A stretch of DNA of 64,000 nucleotides, taken from assembly GCF_020400725.1 (NCBI RefSeq), contig NZ_JAINVG010000007.1:1-64000 (forward strand). Reading direction: 5' to 3'. This stretch comes from Streptomyces sp. NK15101. Its GTDB lineage: Bacteria > Actinomycetota > Actinomycetes > Streptomycetales > Streptomycetaceae. The notes under the pieces are model-generated. The model searched no databases. It was not told the DNA's origin and saw only the letters and a program-made list of their open reading frames with translations. Numbering within the stretch: position 1 is the first letter of the stretch; each line of letters starts with the position of its first letter. Below are positions 1 to 10,170 of this stretch, in pieces. Made by a program: the position numbers and the translations under genes.

Positions 1-403
1 CGGGGGAGAGGAGGGCCGCGCGGAGGCCCTGGGCGGCGCGGCCCGAGACGAGCTGCCAGCCCTCCTGGGCGAGGCCGCCGGCGACCGAGGCGGCGGTGAA
101 GAGCCCGAGCCCGAGCAGGAACATCGCCTTGCGCCCGTAGAGGTCGGCGGCCCGCCCGCCGAGCAGCATGAACCCGGCGAAGGCGATCGCGTACGCGCTG
201 ATCACCCACTGGAGTCCTGCCGCCGAGAGCCCGAGGTCGGACCGCATCGACGGCAGCGCCACGTTCACGACGGAGACGTCGAGGACGACGAGGAACTGCC
301 CCGCGCAGGCGGCCAGGACGACCGTCCAGGCACGGGGGGCGAGAGGGGCGGCGGAGGAGGACGCGGGTGTGGTGGCGGAGTCGGTCTGCGGCATGGATGT
401 CAT
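1..403 (-). CDS. MFS drug-efflux transporter, DHA2/EmrB-QacA type (N-terminal part only)
   Basis: The reverse strand encodes the first 134 residues of a multidrug-type major facilitator pump; the rest lies left of the window. After a short Ser/Ala-rich cytoplasmic leader, the first membrane segment carries the QFLVVLDVSVVNVALPS pattern typical of the 14-TM DHA2 family. The motif-A loop follows as GGRAADLYGRK, and a second motif-like QGLRAALLSP follows. The start ATG at 403 has a second in-frame ATG at 394, so the exact start is uncertain. It lies 62 bp downstream of the thiolase gene on the same strand and could be the last gene of that KstR-type operon. An exporter of steroids or drugs is possible but the substrate cannot be read from this fragment. 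Confidence 0.85.
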   Translation of the reverse strand, partial: MTSMPQTDSATTPASSSAAPLAPRAWTVVLAACAGQFLVVLDVSVVNVALPSMRSDLGLSAAGLQWVISAYAIAFAGFMLLGGRAADLYGRKAMFLLGLGLFTAASVAGGLAQEGWQLVSGRAAQGLRAALLSP

Positions 404-465
404 GGTCGCAGACCGCTTGTGCCCCGTACATACGTCCCTCGCAGGTCGCGCCCGAGCCCTCGGAC

Positions 466-1686
466 CTACGCCTTCCGCAGCAGCGTCACCACCGCCGCCC
501 CGCCCAGACCGATGTTGTGGGCGAGGCCGACCCGGGCCCCCGTCACCTGCCGGGCGCCCGCCTCTCCGCGCAGCTGCCAGACCAGTTCGGCGGCCTGGGC
601 GAGGCCGGTGGCGCCGAGCGGGTGGCCCTTGGAGATGAGGCCGCCGGAGGGGTTCACGACCCAGCGCCCGCCGTACGTGGTGGCGCCGGACTCGACGAGT
701 TTGCCGGAGGCGCCCTCCTCGCACATGCCGAGCGCCTCGTACGTCAGCAGCTCGTTGACGGAGAAGCAGTCGTGGAGTTCGACGACGTCCACGTCCTCGA
801 TGCCGAGGCCCGAGCGCTCGTACGCGAGGCGGGCGGCGGCCCGGGACATGGGGCGGCCGACGGCGTCGATGCAGGAGCCGGAGGCGAAGGACTCCTCGGT
901 GTCGGTGGTCATCGCCTGGCCGGCGATCTCCACGGCCCTCCCCCGCAGCCCGTGTTCGTCGACGAAGCGTTCGGAGACGACGACGGCGGCGGCCGCGCCG
1001 TCGGAGGTGGGCGAGCACTGGAGCTTGGTGAGCGGCCGGTGGACGGTCCCCGCGGCGAGGATCTCGTCGACGGTGTGAACGTCCTGGAACTGGGCGTTCG
1101 GGTTGTTCGCCGAGTGCCGGTGGTTCTTGGCACCGACGGCCGCGAGCTGCACCTCGGTCGTCCCGTACCGCTCCATGTGCTCCCGGGCGGCGTTGCCGAA
1201 GATCTGGGCGGTGGGCGGGGACGCCTCGAAGCCGTGGGCGGCGGCCATGACGCCGTAGTGCCGGGCCACGGGGGACGTGGCGCCCCCGACATCAGCGGCT
1301 CCGCCGCGGGCCCCGGCCCCCGGTCCGCCGCCGAGGGATCCCCGGCTCATCTTCTCGAAGCCGAGGGCGAGGACGCAGTCGGCGACGCCGCCCTCGACGA
1401 ACTGCCGGGCGGTCATGAGGGCGGTGGAGCCGGTGGCGCAGTTGTTGTTGAGGTTGTAGACGGGGATGCCGGTGAGGCCGAGTTCGTAGACGGCGCGCTG
1501 GCCGGCGGTGGAGGGCTGGAAGCAGTAGCCGACGGCGGCCTGTTCCACGCGCGCGTAGGGGACGCCCGCGTCGGCGAGGGCGGCGGTGCCCGCCTCCCGG
1601 GCCATGTCCCAGTACTGCCAGTCCCGGCTCTCCGGCTTCTCGAACTTCGTCATTCCGACGCCGACGACGTACGCCTTGGTGGTCAT
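466..1686 (-). CDS. ltp1: SCPx/Ltp1-type thiolase (lipid-transfer protein thiolase)
   Basis: This 406-residue protein belongs to the SCPx-type thiolase group, which cleaves or retro-aldol-cleaves branched and sterol-derived acyl-CoAs. The N-terminal stretch [12 protein letters not shown] and the catalytic NNNCATGS (Cys83) closely follow mycobacterial Ltp1. Later motifs are [22 protein letters not shown] and the glycine-rich AHNIGLGG end. No separate SCP2 sterol-carrier domain is fused. The start ATG follows GAGGGGGAAG. The gene begins 12 bp after the stop of the FadE34-like dehydrogenase, so the two should be co-transcribed from the promoter at about 3890, which bears a KstR-like site. Dehydrogenation and thiolytic cleavage are consecutive parts of side-chain beta-oxidation. 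The assignment to steroid rather than general branched-lipid substrates is inference from this context. Confidence 0.85.
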   Translation of the reverse strand: MTTKAYVVGVGMTKFEKPESRDWQYWDMAREAGTAALADAGVPYARVEQAAVGYCFQPSTAGQRAVYELGLTGIPVYNLNNNCATGSTALMTARQFVEGGVADCVLALGFEKMSRGSLGGGPGAGARGGAADVGGATSPVARHYGVMAAAHGFEASPPTAQIFGNAAREHMERYGTTEVQLAAVGAKNHRHSANNPNAQFQDVHTVDEILAAGTVHRPLTKLQCSPTSDGAAAAVVVSERFVDEHGLRGRAVEIAGQAMTTDTEESFASGSCIDAVGRPMSRAAARLAYERSGLGIEDVDVVELHDCFSVNELLTYEALGMCEEGASGKLVESGATTYGGRWVVNPSGGLISKGHPLGATGLAQAAELVWQLRGEAGARQVTGARVGLAHNIGLGGAAVVTLLRKA

Positions 1687-1698
1687 CGTGCTTCCCCC

Positions 1699-3873
1699 TC
1701 AGTCCCTCGGCAGGCCGAGCAGGCGCTCGGCGACGACGTTGAGCTGTACCTGGGTGGTGCCGCCCGCGATGGTGAGACAGCGGGACATGAGCAGTCCGTG
1801 GACGGCCCGCTCGCCGGGGCCCTCGCGCACGGCGCCCTCGGGGCCGAGGAGTTCGAGGGTGAGTTCGGCGAGTTTCTGCTGGTGGAGGGTCTGGACGAGT
1901 TTGCGGACGCTGGCGCCCGCGCCGGGTTCGAGTCCGGACACCTGGAGCAGGGTGGTGCGCAGGCCGATGCACGCGAGCGCGTGCGCCTCGGCGAGGAGGG
2001 CCCCGACCCGTGCGCGCACGGAGCCGTCGGCCGTCCCGGCGCGGTCGACGAGCGCTTCGAGGCCGGTGTCGAAGGCGACCTGGTCGGCCATGTGGACGCG
2101 CTCGTTGCCGAGGGTGTTGCGGGCGACCCGCCAGCCGTCGTTCACCGCGCCGACGACGGCGTCGGCGGGGAGGATCGCGTCGTCGAACCAGACCTCGTTG
2201 AAGAGGGAGTCCCCGGTGATCTCCTTGAGCGGCCGGACGTCGATGCCGGGGGTGTTCCGCATGTCGACGAGGAAGTAGGTGAGCCCCTGGTGCTTGGGGG
2301 CGGCGGGGTCGGTGCGGGCGAGCAGGATGCCGTGGTGGGCCCACTGGGCGGCGCTCGTCCACACCTTCTGGCCGTTGATCCGCCAGCGCCCGTCCTCCGT
2401 GCGTTCGGCGCGGGTGCGGAGGGAGGCGAGGTCGGAGCCGGCGCCGGGCTCGGAGAAGAGCTGGCACCAGAGGCGTTCGCCGCGCAGGGTGGGGCCGAGG
2501 TGTTCGGCCTGCTGCTCCGGGGTGCCGTGGGCGAGCAGGGACGGCACCACCCAGGTGGCGATGCCGAGGCCGGCGACGGTGATCCCGGCCTCGTCCAGCT
2601 CCCGCTGCACGGCGAGCTGCTGGAGGGGGCCCGCGCCGAGCCCGTACGGCTCCGGGAGGTGCGGGGCCGCGTAGCCGGTGGGGGCGAGGGCGCGCCGGGC
2701 GGCGGCCGGGTCGAGCCCGGCGGCGGGGGCGACGGCCTCGCGGGCCGCGCGCCGGTACGCGTCGGCCTCGGGCGGCAGGTCGAGGCGGAGGCCGCGCCGG
2801 ACGCCGGCGGCGGCGTGCCGGAGGGCGGCGAGCCGGTGCTGGTCGCCGGTGCCGAGGAGCTGGCGGGCGACGAGGGCGCGGCGCAGCAGCAGGTGGGCGT
2901 CGTGCTCCCAGGTGAAGCCGGTGCCGCCGAGGATCTGGATGCAGTCCTTGGCGCAGCTGTACGCGGCGTCGAGGGCGGTGGCGGCGGCGAGCGCGGCGGT
3001 GAGGGAGCGGGCTTCGTCGTGGGCGGCGCGGGCGGCGTCCCAGGTGAGGGCGCGGGCCTGTTCGAGCCGGACGAGCATGTCGGCGCAGAGGTGTTTGACG
3101 CCCTGGAACCGTCCGATGGGCCGGCCGAACTGCTCGCGGGTGCGAGCGTGTTCGGCGGCGGTCTCGACGGCGCGGGCGGCGGTGCCGCAGGCGTCGGCGG
3201 CGAAGAGGACGGCGGCGAGGTCCTGGACGAGGTCGGTGTCGAGGTCGAGGGCGCGCGCGGCGGGCACGTGGGCGGCGCGGGCGGTGACCTCGGCGGTGGG
3301 GCGGGTCGGGTCGGCGCTCTCGTGGGGCCGGACGGCGAGGCCGTCGGTGTCGGCGGCGAGCCAGACGGAGCCGTCGGCGGTCGCGGCGCGGAGGAGCACC
3401 AGATCGGCCTGGGCGCCGCCGAGGACGGGGGGTGCGGTGCCGTCGAGGAGGTACCCGCTCGCGGTGCGGACGGCCGTGAGGCTGCCGGTGCCGCCGAGGG
3501 CGACGGCCCCGATCCGCTCCCCCCGCGCGAGCGTGCCCGCCTCCTCGTGCCGCCCGCACCGGTGGAGGAGTTCGGCGGCGAGCGCGGAGGGCAGGTGGGG
3601 GCCGGGCAGCAGGGCCCGCGCCGCCTCCTCCACGACGACGGCGAGGTCCCCGAGGTCGCCGCCCCCGCCGCCGCACTCCTCGGGGAGGTGCGGCCCGAGG
3701 AGCCCCTGCTCGGCGGCGGCGTCCCAGTACGAGGGCCGTCCGGTGGCGGTGTCGGGGACGTCCAGGTGCTTGCGGACCTCCTCGGGGGGTACGGCGCGGG
3801 TGAGCCAGCCCCGGACGGATCGGGCGAGCTCCCGCTGTTCGTGCGTGATGGCGATGCCCATGCTGATGCCCAT
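1699..3873 (-). CDS. fadE34: Fused two-domain acyl-CoA dehydrogenase, FadE34/ChsE3-like
   Basis: The 724-residue protein contains two complete acyl-CoA dehydrogenase halves in one chain, about residues 1-365 and 370-724. This unusual architecture and length match mycobacterial FadE34 (ChsE3), which dehydrogenates steroid side-chain acyl-CoAs. The first half has the REQFGRPIGRFQGVKH and ILGGTGFTWEHD motifs. The second has the FAD/substrate signature SEPGAGSDLASL near residue 470, NGQKVWTSAAQWAHH, and a C-terminal IAGGTTQVQLNVVAERLLGLPRD tail. FadE6-type fused enzymes are an alternative. I chose ATG 3873; ATG 3861 (MGIAIT) is also possible, and longer in-frame starts would run through the operators at 3885-3915. 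It heads an operon with the Ltp1-like thiolase and possibly the MFS pump. Confidence 0.85.
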   Translation of the reverse strand: MGISMGIAITHEQRELARSVRGWLTRAVPPEEVRKHLDVPDTATGRPSYWDAAAEQGLLGPHLPEECGGGGGDLGDLAVVVEEAARALLPGPHLPSALAAELLHRCGRHEEAGTLARGERIGAVALGGTGSLTAVRTASGYLLDGTAPPVLGGAQADLVLLRAATADGSVWLAADTDGLAVRPHESADPTRPTAEVTARAAHVPAARALDLDTDLVQDLAAVLFAADACGTAARAVETAAEHARTREQFGRPIGRFQGVKHLCADMLVRLEQARALTWDAARAAHDEARSLTAALAAATALDAAYSCAKDCIQILGGTGFTWEHDAHLLLRRALVARQLLGTGDQHRLAALRHAAAGVRRGLRLDLPPEADAYRRAAREAVAPAAGLDPAAARRALAPTGYAAPHLPEPYGLGAGPLQQLAVQRELDEAGITVAGLGIATWVVPSLLAHGTPEQQAEHLGPTLRGERLWCQLFSEPGAGSDLASLRTRAERTEDGRWRINGQKVWTSAAQWAHHGILLARTDPAAPKHQGLTYFLVDMRNTPGIDVRPLKEITGDSLFNEVWFDDAILPADAVVGAVNDGWRVARNTLGNERVHMADQVAFDTGLEALVDRAGTADGSVRARVGALLAEAHALACIGLRTTLLQVSGLEPGAGASVRKLVQTLHQQKLAELTLELLGPEGAVREGPGERAVHGLLMSRCLTIAGGTTQVQLNVVAERLLGLPRD

Positions 3874-3884
3874 GCGCGGCAGAC

Positions 3885-3898
3885 TAGAACACGTTCCA
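3885..3898. promoter_or_regulatory. KstR-like operator upstream of the fadE34-ltp1 operon
   Basis: The 14 bases TAGAACACGTTCCA fit the published mycobacterial KstR consensus TnnAACnnGTTnnA at every fixed position. The site lies 12 bp in front of the chosen fadE34 start, where a repressor would block transcription. A kstR-like gene is present in this window, so KstR control is the simplest reading. Confidence 0.75.
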
Positions 3899-3900
3899 TT

Positions 3901-3915
3901 CTGACGGAAGGTCAG
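3901..3915. promoter_or_regulatory. Palindrome CTGAYRGnnCRTCAG, copy 1 (fadE34 promoter)
   Basis: CTGACGGAAGGTCAG has perfect five-base arms and sits two bases beyond the KstR-like site. Four further copies of the same consensus lie at 11106, 22911, 24057 and 35278. This copy deviates at position 10 (G instead of C). The regulator is unknown. Confidence 0.65.
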
Positions 3916-4010
3916 GAACGAAGTCGGTGTCGGTGCCGCTGTCACTCGGCTAAGGTCGGGATCTTCGGCCGGCGGAAGCCGCCCGGAGTCCCAGCGAGGC
4001 CGTGCCTGCG

Positions 4011-4778
4011 ATGACGAACGTCGACGACTCCCCCGCACGACTCCGACTCGACCGCGCCCTGGATCACCTGGCCGTCACCTTCCGCGGCATGGCCGCCCGC
4101 GACGACGAGGTCCAGTGCGACTGCCACTGGGGCAGCGAGGAAGAGCTCGCGCGACTGAAGGTCCCGGACGTCGAGCTCGACCCCGATCTCCTGCACCGCA
4201 CCTGGACCGCCCCCGACTGGAGCGATCACGGCGCGGTACTGCGCCGCATCCTGCCGCAGTTCGCCCGGGCGCTGGTCGACGGCCTGGTGGAGCCCATGTT
4301 CGGCATGGACGAGGTGGGAGTCTCGTTCGCCCGCAGTCACTGGCAGGAGTGGCCCGCGCCCCAGGCCGCGGCGGTGGAGGAGTTCCTGCACGCCTGGTGG
4401 GCCCACAGCCTCACCGAACCGGAGCCCGCCGTCCCCGTCCATGAGCTCCTCGCCCTGTGCACCGAGGCGTCCGCCACGCCCGGCCCCTGGCTCGCGGTCT
4501 GGGAGACGCTCGACGACGACGTCGCCGACCGGCACCTGGCCGACGTCGCCAACCGCTGGGAGTACGACCTGCTGGGCGACCAGCTGCCCTGGTACGGGTG
4601 GTGGCTCGACGACGAGGAGGCCGTGCGTGCCGAGCTCGCCGCCTGGCTGGTCCGGCACGTCCCCGCACGGCTGCGGGTCCGGGACGGCCACGAGGAGTTG
4701 CTCCACCGGATACGCCTCGTGGGGCTGACAGGCCCCGCGCGCTGGGAGGACCCTCACTGGCCGAACCACCGCTACTGA
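4011..4778 (+). CDS. Conserved hypothetical protein, 255 residues
   Basis: I do not recognise this family. It is a soluble, acidic, tryptophan-rich protein without signal peptide or membrane segment. An early cluster with Cys-Asp-Cys-His (DEVQCDCHWGSEEEL) could bind metal. The rest is mostly helical, with repeated Trp/Asp-rich stretches such as LPWYGWWLDDEEA and a C-terminal RWEDPHWPNHRY. The ATG at 4011 is preferred because GAGG lies about 11 bases upstream; GTG 4002 is too close to it. It is transcribed divergently from fadE34 and could therefore share the operator-bearing intergenic region, although no functional link is visible. Confidence 0.7.
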   Translation: MTNVDDSPARLRLDRALDHLAVTFRGMAARDDEVQCDCHWGSEEELARLKVPDVELDPDLLHRTWTAPDWSDHGAVLRRILPQFARALVDGLVEPMFGMDEVGVSFARSHWQEWPAPQAAAVEEFLHAWWAHSLTEPEPAVPVHELLALCTEASATPGPWLAVWETLDDDVADRHLADVANRWEYDLLGDQLPWYGWWLDDEEAVRAELAAWLVRHVPARLRVRDGHEELLHRIRLVGLTGPARWEDPHWPNHRY

Positions 4779-4822
4779 GCGGGCCGCGCTGGGAGACTGT
4801 GCCGGACACACAGGGGGACATC

Positions 4823-5404
4823 ATGGGCGGAAGCCTGACGGCATTGCTGATCGCGGTGGTCGGCGTGGCGGGAACGCTGGGAGCCGCGGTGCTCACGCAG
4901 AACCGCGCGGACCGGACGAAGCGCATGGAGCTCCTGGCCGCCGCCGAGCAGCGGCGCGAGGAACGCGACCACGCGGAGGCGCTGCGCCTGGCGGAGCTGG
5001 AACGGCAGCGGCAGAGTGAGAGCCTGGAGCGCCGGCGGGCCTGCTACATCACGCTGAACACCGCCTCGCGGCAGTACGTGACGGCGATGACCAACCACCT
5101 CCACGCGCTGCGACGCGGCGAGGACGCCGTCACCTCCCTGGAGAAGCTGGAGGCGGCCAGAGCGGCCTATCGGGACAGCTACGCGGAATCCCAGATGATC
5201 GTCCCCGACCCGGTGGCGCGCGCCTCCAGCGCCGCGAAGACACGCCTCAACGACGCCTACAGAGCGCTCAAGGAGTACGCCGGGGAACCCGTCACGTACG
5301 CGGGCGAACTGGCGGCCATGGACGACGAACTGCACCAGGACGTCTGGCCCTGCCTGGGGGCGATGAAGAGGGCCATGCGCACCGACCTCGGCATCGGCGA
5401 CTGA
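4823..5404 (+). CDS. Membrane-anchored coiled-coil hypothetical protein
   Basis: The 193-residue product begins with one hydrophobic helix (about residues 5-25, LTALLIAVVGVAGTLGAAVL). A highly charged Glu/Arg/Gln-rich segment of about 50 residues follows and should form a coiled coil, then a helical C-terminal domain. This resembles the many actinobacterial proteins of unknown function with an N-terminal anchor and a cytoplasmic coiled coil. The start ATG 4823 is preceded by AGGGGG at ideal spacing. It lies 44 bp after the previous gene on the same strand. No enzymatic motif is visible. Confidence 0.75.
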   Translation: MGGSLTALLIAVVGVAGTLGAAVLTQNRADRTKRMELLAAAEQRREERDHAEALRLAELERQRQSESLERRRACYITLNTASRQYVTAMTNHLHALRRGEDAVTSLEKLEAARAAYRDSYAESQMIVPDPVARASSAAKTRLNDAYRALKEYAGEPVTYAGELAAMDDELHQDVWPCLGAMKRAMRTDLGIGD

Positions 5405-5468
5405 ATTGTCAGTGGCGCCTGCCACGATCACCGGAGAGCTGAACGACTCCGGAGAGCGAGCACGCGCC

Positions 5469-5873
5469 ATGGGCACCTGGGACATCGGCCCCTTCGACAA
5501 CGACACCGCAGCCGACTTCTCGTACCGGGTGGACGAGGCCCCGCAGGAGAAGCGCGCCGAGGTGCTGCTCGCGGCCTTCCGCGAGGTGACCGCGACGGGC
5601 GAGGAGTACCTCGACTCGGACCTGGCGGTGGAGGCCGTCGCGTCGGCGGCCCTGGTCGCGGCACAGTGCCCGGGCGGCGAACCGGTGACGACCTCGTACG
5701 CCCCGAAGGAGCCCCTGCCGGACCTCCCGGCGGAGCTGCGCCAGGCCGCGGTCGAAGCCCTGGACCGGGTCCTCACCGAGCCGTCCGAACTCCTCGAACT
5801 CTGGGAGGAGTCGGACGGCGAGGAGTGGAAGGCGGGCGTACAAAGACTGCGTGCGGTCCTCGCGGGGGCCTGA
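5469..5873 (+). CDS. DUF4259 family protein
   Basis: The 134-residue protein opens with MGTWDIGPFDNDTAADF, the diagnostic start of DUF4259 proteins, which are small acidic proteins common in Streptomyces and of unknown function. The rest is helical with conserved acidic patches, and the C-terminus reads EWKAGVQRLRAVL. The ATG at 5469 matches the family start; a longer in-frame GTG start at 5406 would add 21 unconserved residues. It follows the coiled-coil gene by 64 bp on the same strand. Confidence 0.85.
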   Translation: MGTWDIGPFDNDTAADFSYRVDEAPQEKRAEVLLAAFREVTATGEEYLDSDLAVEAVASAALVAAQCPGGEPVTTSYAPKEPLPDLPAELRQAAVEALDRVLTEPSELLELWEESDGEEWKAGVQRLRAVLAGA

Positions 5874-6046
5874 CCCGGGACCAGGCCCGGAGGCAGGGGG
5901 CGTAACGGAGCGCTCCCTCCCTGAACGCGGTCGAACGCCCGGCCCTGCGTCCCTGGACGCAGTCCTCGGTGGGGGCGGTGACGGGGGCCGCCGGCGGGCG
6001 ACGGGGCTGCCGGGGGAGGACGGTGTGGTTCGGGTGCGACGCGTAG

Positions 6047-6730
<684 letters not shown>

Positions 6731-6734
6731 CGGC

Positions 6735-8975
6735 TCAGAAGAGCGAGGTCACGTACAGGCAGTTGGTGTAGCTGTAGCCCGGTTCGATCTTCGTCCTGCT
6801 CGACTTGGTGTCGCCCGCCGTCGAGGTGCCGGTGGCCGCCCGCTTCTGGAGGAAGTGGTAGTCGCCGGCGGGCAGCAGCAGGGTCGCCTTCGGGTACTTC
6901 GAGGACGGCCCCGAGCAGGCCTTGATCTTCGGGGAGTTCACCAGCAGCGGGGTCTGGTACTTCTTGCAGGTCCCGCACGCCTTGAGGGTGACCTTGCCGG
7001 TCATCGGGCCCGTGTAGAGCAGCTCGACCTCGCCGGGGCCGTCGTTGCTCACCACCATGACCATCCGGGCGCCGCCGGGGACGTCGGCCGACGGCAGCCT
7101 CCTGCCCGCCTCCGGCTCCTCCTCGGCGATCTCGGCGGCGATGGCGATCGAGCGGGCGTGGGCGGCCTTCGGGCTGTTCGGGTACGCCTTGGCGTAGTCC
7201 TTCATGGCCGTGGCCGCCTCGGCGAACTCCTTGTCCTCGAAGTGGTCGGTCCCGCAGGCGAAGTCGCCCTTCTGGACCGCGTCGGCCGCCTCCTTCGACG
7301 CGCCTTCGAGGGACGGGTCCGGCATGTTGTCCAGGGAGGAGACCAGCGCGCGCAGCTGGTCGGTGGCGTCGCAGGGCTCGGCGCCGCCGAGGGCGGTCGT
7401 CCGGGTCCTGATCGCCGCCCGGACGGCCGGTTCGACGCGGGTCGCCTGGGAGGACTTCGGGAAGGTGTCGAGGAGCGCGTTGAGGCTCTCGCTCGCCGGC
7501 GGGTTCGCCGTCCGCACGCCCAGCGCCGCCGTGCCGCACTCGTAGAGCGACTCGGCCAGCGGCTCGTCGGTCTTGGCGGGCCGGGAGCCGAGCAGCTCCT
7601 TGTCCACGGTGGAGGGGAGCTCCCGCAGGTGCGTGAGCGGCGGGACGGCCTCGCAGTACCGCTTCTTCGCGTACGGGGCGGAGACCGTCCTGTAGTACGC
7701 GTCGAGGCGGTCGGGGACGAGCTTCCCGGCCCGCGAGCCCGCGTGCTTCGTGCCGAGGTCCTGATAGGTGTCGAGCGCCTTGCGGAAGGTCGGCTCGGCC
7801 TTGTCGAAGGCGAGGCCGTCGGCCTCCTTCACCAGCGCGTCGGCCGCCGCGAGCCGTTCGAGCAGCGCCTGCTCCTTCGCCTCGTCGCGGGCCGCGCCGT
7901 ACGCGAGCGAACCGCCGGCGGGCACGGCGAGCAGCACCAGGGCGAGCGGCAGTGCCAGGCGCCGGAAGGAGGTGCCGATCCGGAGCGTGGCGCGCAGCCC
8001 GCGCCGGGCGCCGTCGGCGGCGACCGCGAGCAGGAAGACGCCGTAGCCGGCGAGGAGCCCGCCGGGCACGCCGTCGACGTCGGCGGGGAGCGCGGCCACG
8101 AGCAGGGCGGCGGTGGCGAGCCAGCAGAGCGCGGCGCCGATCCAGTTCCGCAGCAGGACGTAGCCGAGGCCGAGGCAGGAGAGGTTGAGCAGGCCGATCA
8201 TGGCGGCCTGAGCCGGGTTCGCGTCGCCGGGCGGCTGCGCGGGGTCCTGCCCGGAGCCGTGCCCGGGGGGCGGTCCGTATCCGGGGGGCCCGTACCCCGG
8301 CGGCGGCCCGAAGCCGGGCGGGGCGCCGGGCGGCGGGGGCGCGTCCCCGGCCCCTCCCCAGCCGGACGGGGTGGCGGGACCGGGCGGAGTCGCGGGACCG
8401 GGCGGAGTCGCGGCCGCGGCCGGCGGAACCGGCGCGGGCTCGGGCGCGGCGCCGGGCGGCGGCCCGAAGGCGAGCGTGGGCGTCCCCGCACCGGGGGCGC
8501 CCACCGGGGCGCCGTGTGCCGCAGGACCCTCGGGAGCCGCCGGGGCCGGAGCGCCGGGGGCCGCCGGAGCCGGAGCGCCCGGAGCCGCCGGAGGCGCGGG
8601 AGCCGTCGGGGCCTGGGCGGCCGGGGCGGAGGCCGGCGGGGCCGGCGCCGCAGGGGCGGCCGGGGCCGGAGCGGCCCAGGGCGGTGCGTCCGGAGGAGCG
8701 TCGGAAGGCACTCCGGCAGAACCCCCGGAAGAAGCACCCGAGGGCACTCCGGCGGGCGCTCCCGAAGAAGCACCGGAAGCCGCTCCCGCAGGCACTCCCG
8801 GAGGAGCGCCGGAAGCCGCTCCGGCAGGCGCCCCCGGAGGAGCGTCGGAGCGTGCTCCCGGAGGGCCGTCGGAACGCGCTCCGGAAGCCGCCCCGCTGCC
8901 CTTGGTCAACCAGTCGCCGCCCGGAGGCCTGTCGTTCGGTTCGGGACGTGCGTCGTTCGGTTCTTCCCCCACCAC
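6735..8975 (-). CDS. Proline/alanine-rich multi-pass membrane protein with extracytoplasmic helical repeats
   Basis: The 746-residue product has three parts. The first about 230 residues are low-complexity Pro/Ala/Gly with degenerate repeats (GAPSGAP, APGAPAPAAP, PPGYGPP). A cluster of four hydrophobic helices follows (about residues 245-350). The C-terminal half is probably extracytoplasmic, with TPR-like helical repeats such as AAADALVKEADGLAFDKAEP and a terminal Cys-rich beta-like domain (LKACGTCKKYQ, NCLYVTSLF). GTG 8975 is chosen because a run of GAGGGGGG lies just upstream; ATG 8996 is in frame and possible. The architecture is seen in Streptomyces proteins of unknown function. The repetitive N-terminal coding sequence could vary in length between strains. 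Confidence 0.7.
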   Translation of the reverse strand: MVGEEPNDARPEPNDRPPGGDWLTKGSGAASGARSDGPPGARSDAPPGAPAGAASGAPPGVPAGAASGASSGAPAGVPSGASSGGSAGVPSDAPPDAPPWAAPAPAAPAAPAPPASAPAAQAPTAPAPPAAPGAPAPAAPGAPAPAAPEGPAAHGAPVGAPGAGTPTLAFGPPPGAAPEPAPVPPAAAATPPGPATPPGPATPSGWGGAGDAPPPPGAPPGFGPPPGYGPPGYGPPPGHGSGQDPAQPPGDANPAQAAMIGLLNLSCLGLGYVLLRNWIGAALCWLATAALLVAALPADVDGVPGGLLAGYGVFLLAVAADGARRGLRATLRIGTSFRRLALPLALVLLAVPAGGSLAYGAARDEAKEQALLERLAAADALVKEADGLAFDKAEPTFRKALDTYQDLGTKHAGSRAGKLVPDRLDAYYRTVSAPYAKKRYCEAVPPLTHLRELPSTVDKELLGSRPAKTDEPLAESLYECGTAALGVRTANPPASESLNALLDTFPKSSQATRVEPAVRAAIRTRTTALGGAEPCDATDQLRALVSSLDNMPDPSLEGASKEAADAVQKGDFACGTDHFEDKEFAEAATAMKDYAKAYPNSPKAAHARSIAIAAEIAEEEPEAGRRLPSADVPGGARMVMVVSNDGPGEVELLYTGPMTGKVTLKACGTCKKYQTPLLVNSPKIKACSGPSSKYPKATLLLPAGDYHFLQKRAATGTSTAGDTKSSRTKIEPGYSYTNCLYVTSLF

Positions 8976-9137
8976 GGTCCCCCCTCGTGGGTCCATGCGC
9001 GGTGACACCCCACCGCCGCCTCTTCCCACTTACCCTTCACGGTTCGCTCACACGCGTCCACCGTTCCGTGACGCCGGTGACCGACCTGCTACACACCCCT
9101 ACGGCATTTCGCCCCGCGCAGGGCCTAAAGTCGCGGG

Positions 9138-10064
9138 GTGCCGTACGACCACCGGAACACCGCCCGCCGTGCCCTCGCCCTCGCCCTCGCCGCCGCAAGC
9201 TGCTGCGCCGCGCTCGCCGGGTGCGCGGCCTCCCAGGCCTCGCCACCGAACGGGAAGGCCCAGGGAACCCAGGAGTCCCAGGGAACCCAGGCGACGCAGA
9301 GCGGGAGCGGGGCGCGGTCCCGCCCGCCCTTCGCCTCCCCCTCCGCCCCCCGGCCCACCCACTCGCCGCTCCCCGCCTCCCAGGCGAGCCGCTCGCTCGC
9401 CGGGAGGACCGTCGTCATCGACCCCGGCCACAACTCCGGCAATTTCCGCCATTCCACCGAAATCAACCAGAAGGTGGACATCGGGACGGCCCGCAAGGAG
9501 TGCGACACCACGGGCACTTCCACCGACGCCGGCTACACGGAGGCCTCCTTCACCCTCGACGTCTCCCACCGGCTGCGGGACCTCCTCACCGCGCGCGGCG
9601 CCGAGGTGGTCCTCACGCACGACGGCGACCGCCCCTGGGGCCCCTGCATCGACGAGCGGGCCAGGATCGGCAACGCCGCCCGCGCCGACGCCGTCGTCTC
9701 CGTCCACGCGGACGGTTCGGCCGCGGGTCACCGCGGCTTCCATGTGATCCTTCCCGCGAAGGTGCGGGCGGGCTCCGCCGACACCGCGAAGATCGTCGCC
9801 CCCTCCCGCGCCCTCGGCGAGCGGATCGTGGACCGGTTCGCACGCGCCACCGGCACGTCGCCCGCCAACTACATCGGTTCCGGCACGGGGTTGGACGTAC
9901 GGGACGACCTCGGCGGCCTCAACCTCTCGACCGTCCCCAAGGTCTTCGTCGAATGCGGCAATATGCGTGACCCGAAGGACGCACAGCTGTTCACGTCGGC
10001 GACGTGGCGGCAGAAGGCGGCCCAGGGGCTGGCGGACGGCATCGCCACCTACCTTCAGGGGTAG
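9138..10064 (+). CDS. N-acetylmuramoyl-L-alanine amidase (Amidase_3), lipoprotein
   Basis: The 308-residue protein cleaves the lactam-ether stem peptide bond of peptidoglycan. A signal peptide ends in a lipobox LAGC near residue 29, followed by a Ser/Pro/Gln-rich linker. The amidase domain then starts with TVVIDPGHNSGN, which contains the first zinc His. The remaining family motifs are visible: EASFTLDVSHRLRDLLTARGAEVVLT, RARIGNAARADAVVSVHADG (second His) and VFVECGNMRDPKDA (catalytic Glu). The start is GTG 9138. A TAAAGT -10-like box lies only about 8 bases upstream, so a leaderless or near-leaderless transcript is possible. It diverges from the proline-rich membrane gene. Confidence 0.9.
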   Translation: MPYDHRNTARRALALALAAASCCAALAGCAASQASPPNGKAQGTQESQGTQATQSGSGARSRPPFASPSAPRPTHSPLPASQASRSLAGRTVVIDPGHNSGNFRHSTEINQKVDIGTARKECDTTGTSTDAGYTEASFTLDVSHRLRDLLTARGAEVVLTHDGDRPWGPCIDERARIGNAARADAVVSVHADGSAAGHRGFHVILPAKVRAGSADTAKIVAPSRALGERIVDRFARATGTSPANYIGSGTGLDVRDDLGGLNLSTVPKVFVECGNMRDPKDAQLFTSATWRQKAAQGLADGIATYLQG

Positions 10065-10170
10065 TACCGGCGGGCGATAGATTCGCTCCGTACGATGGGG
10101 CCGCCCCCGTGTCATGAACCTGAGCGCCACCCCCGACGCGACGACCGACGACCCGACGAAGGACTCTTAC

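Noticed and set aside
367..4014. Very long plus-strand open frame (about 1200 codons) opposite the fadE34-ltp1 genes
   Set aside because: It is the antisense shadow of two well-recognised genes; the composition is Gly/Ala/Val/Glu-rich without any domain, as expected from high-GC complementarity.
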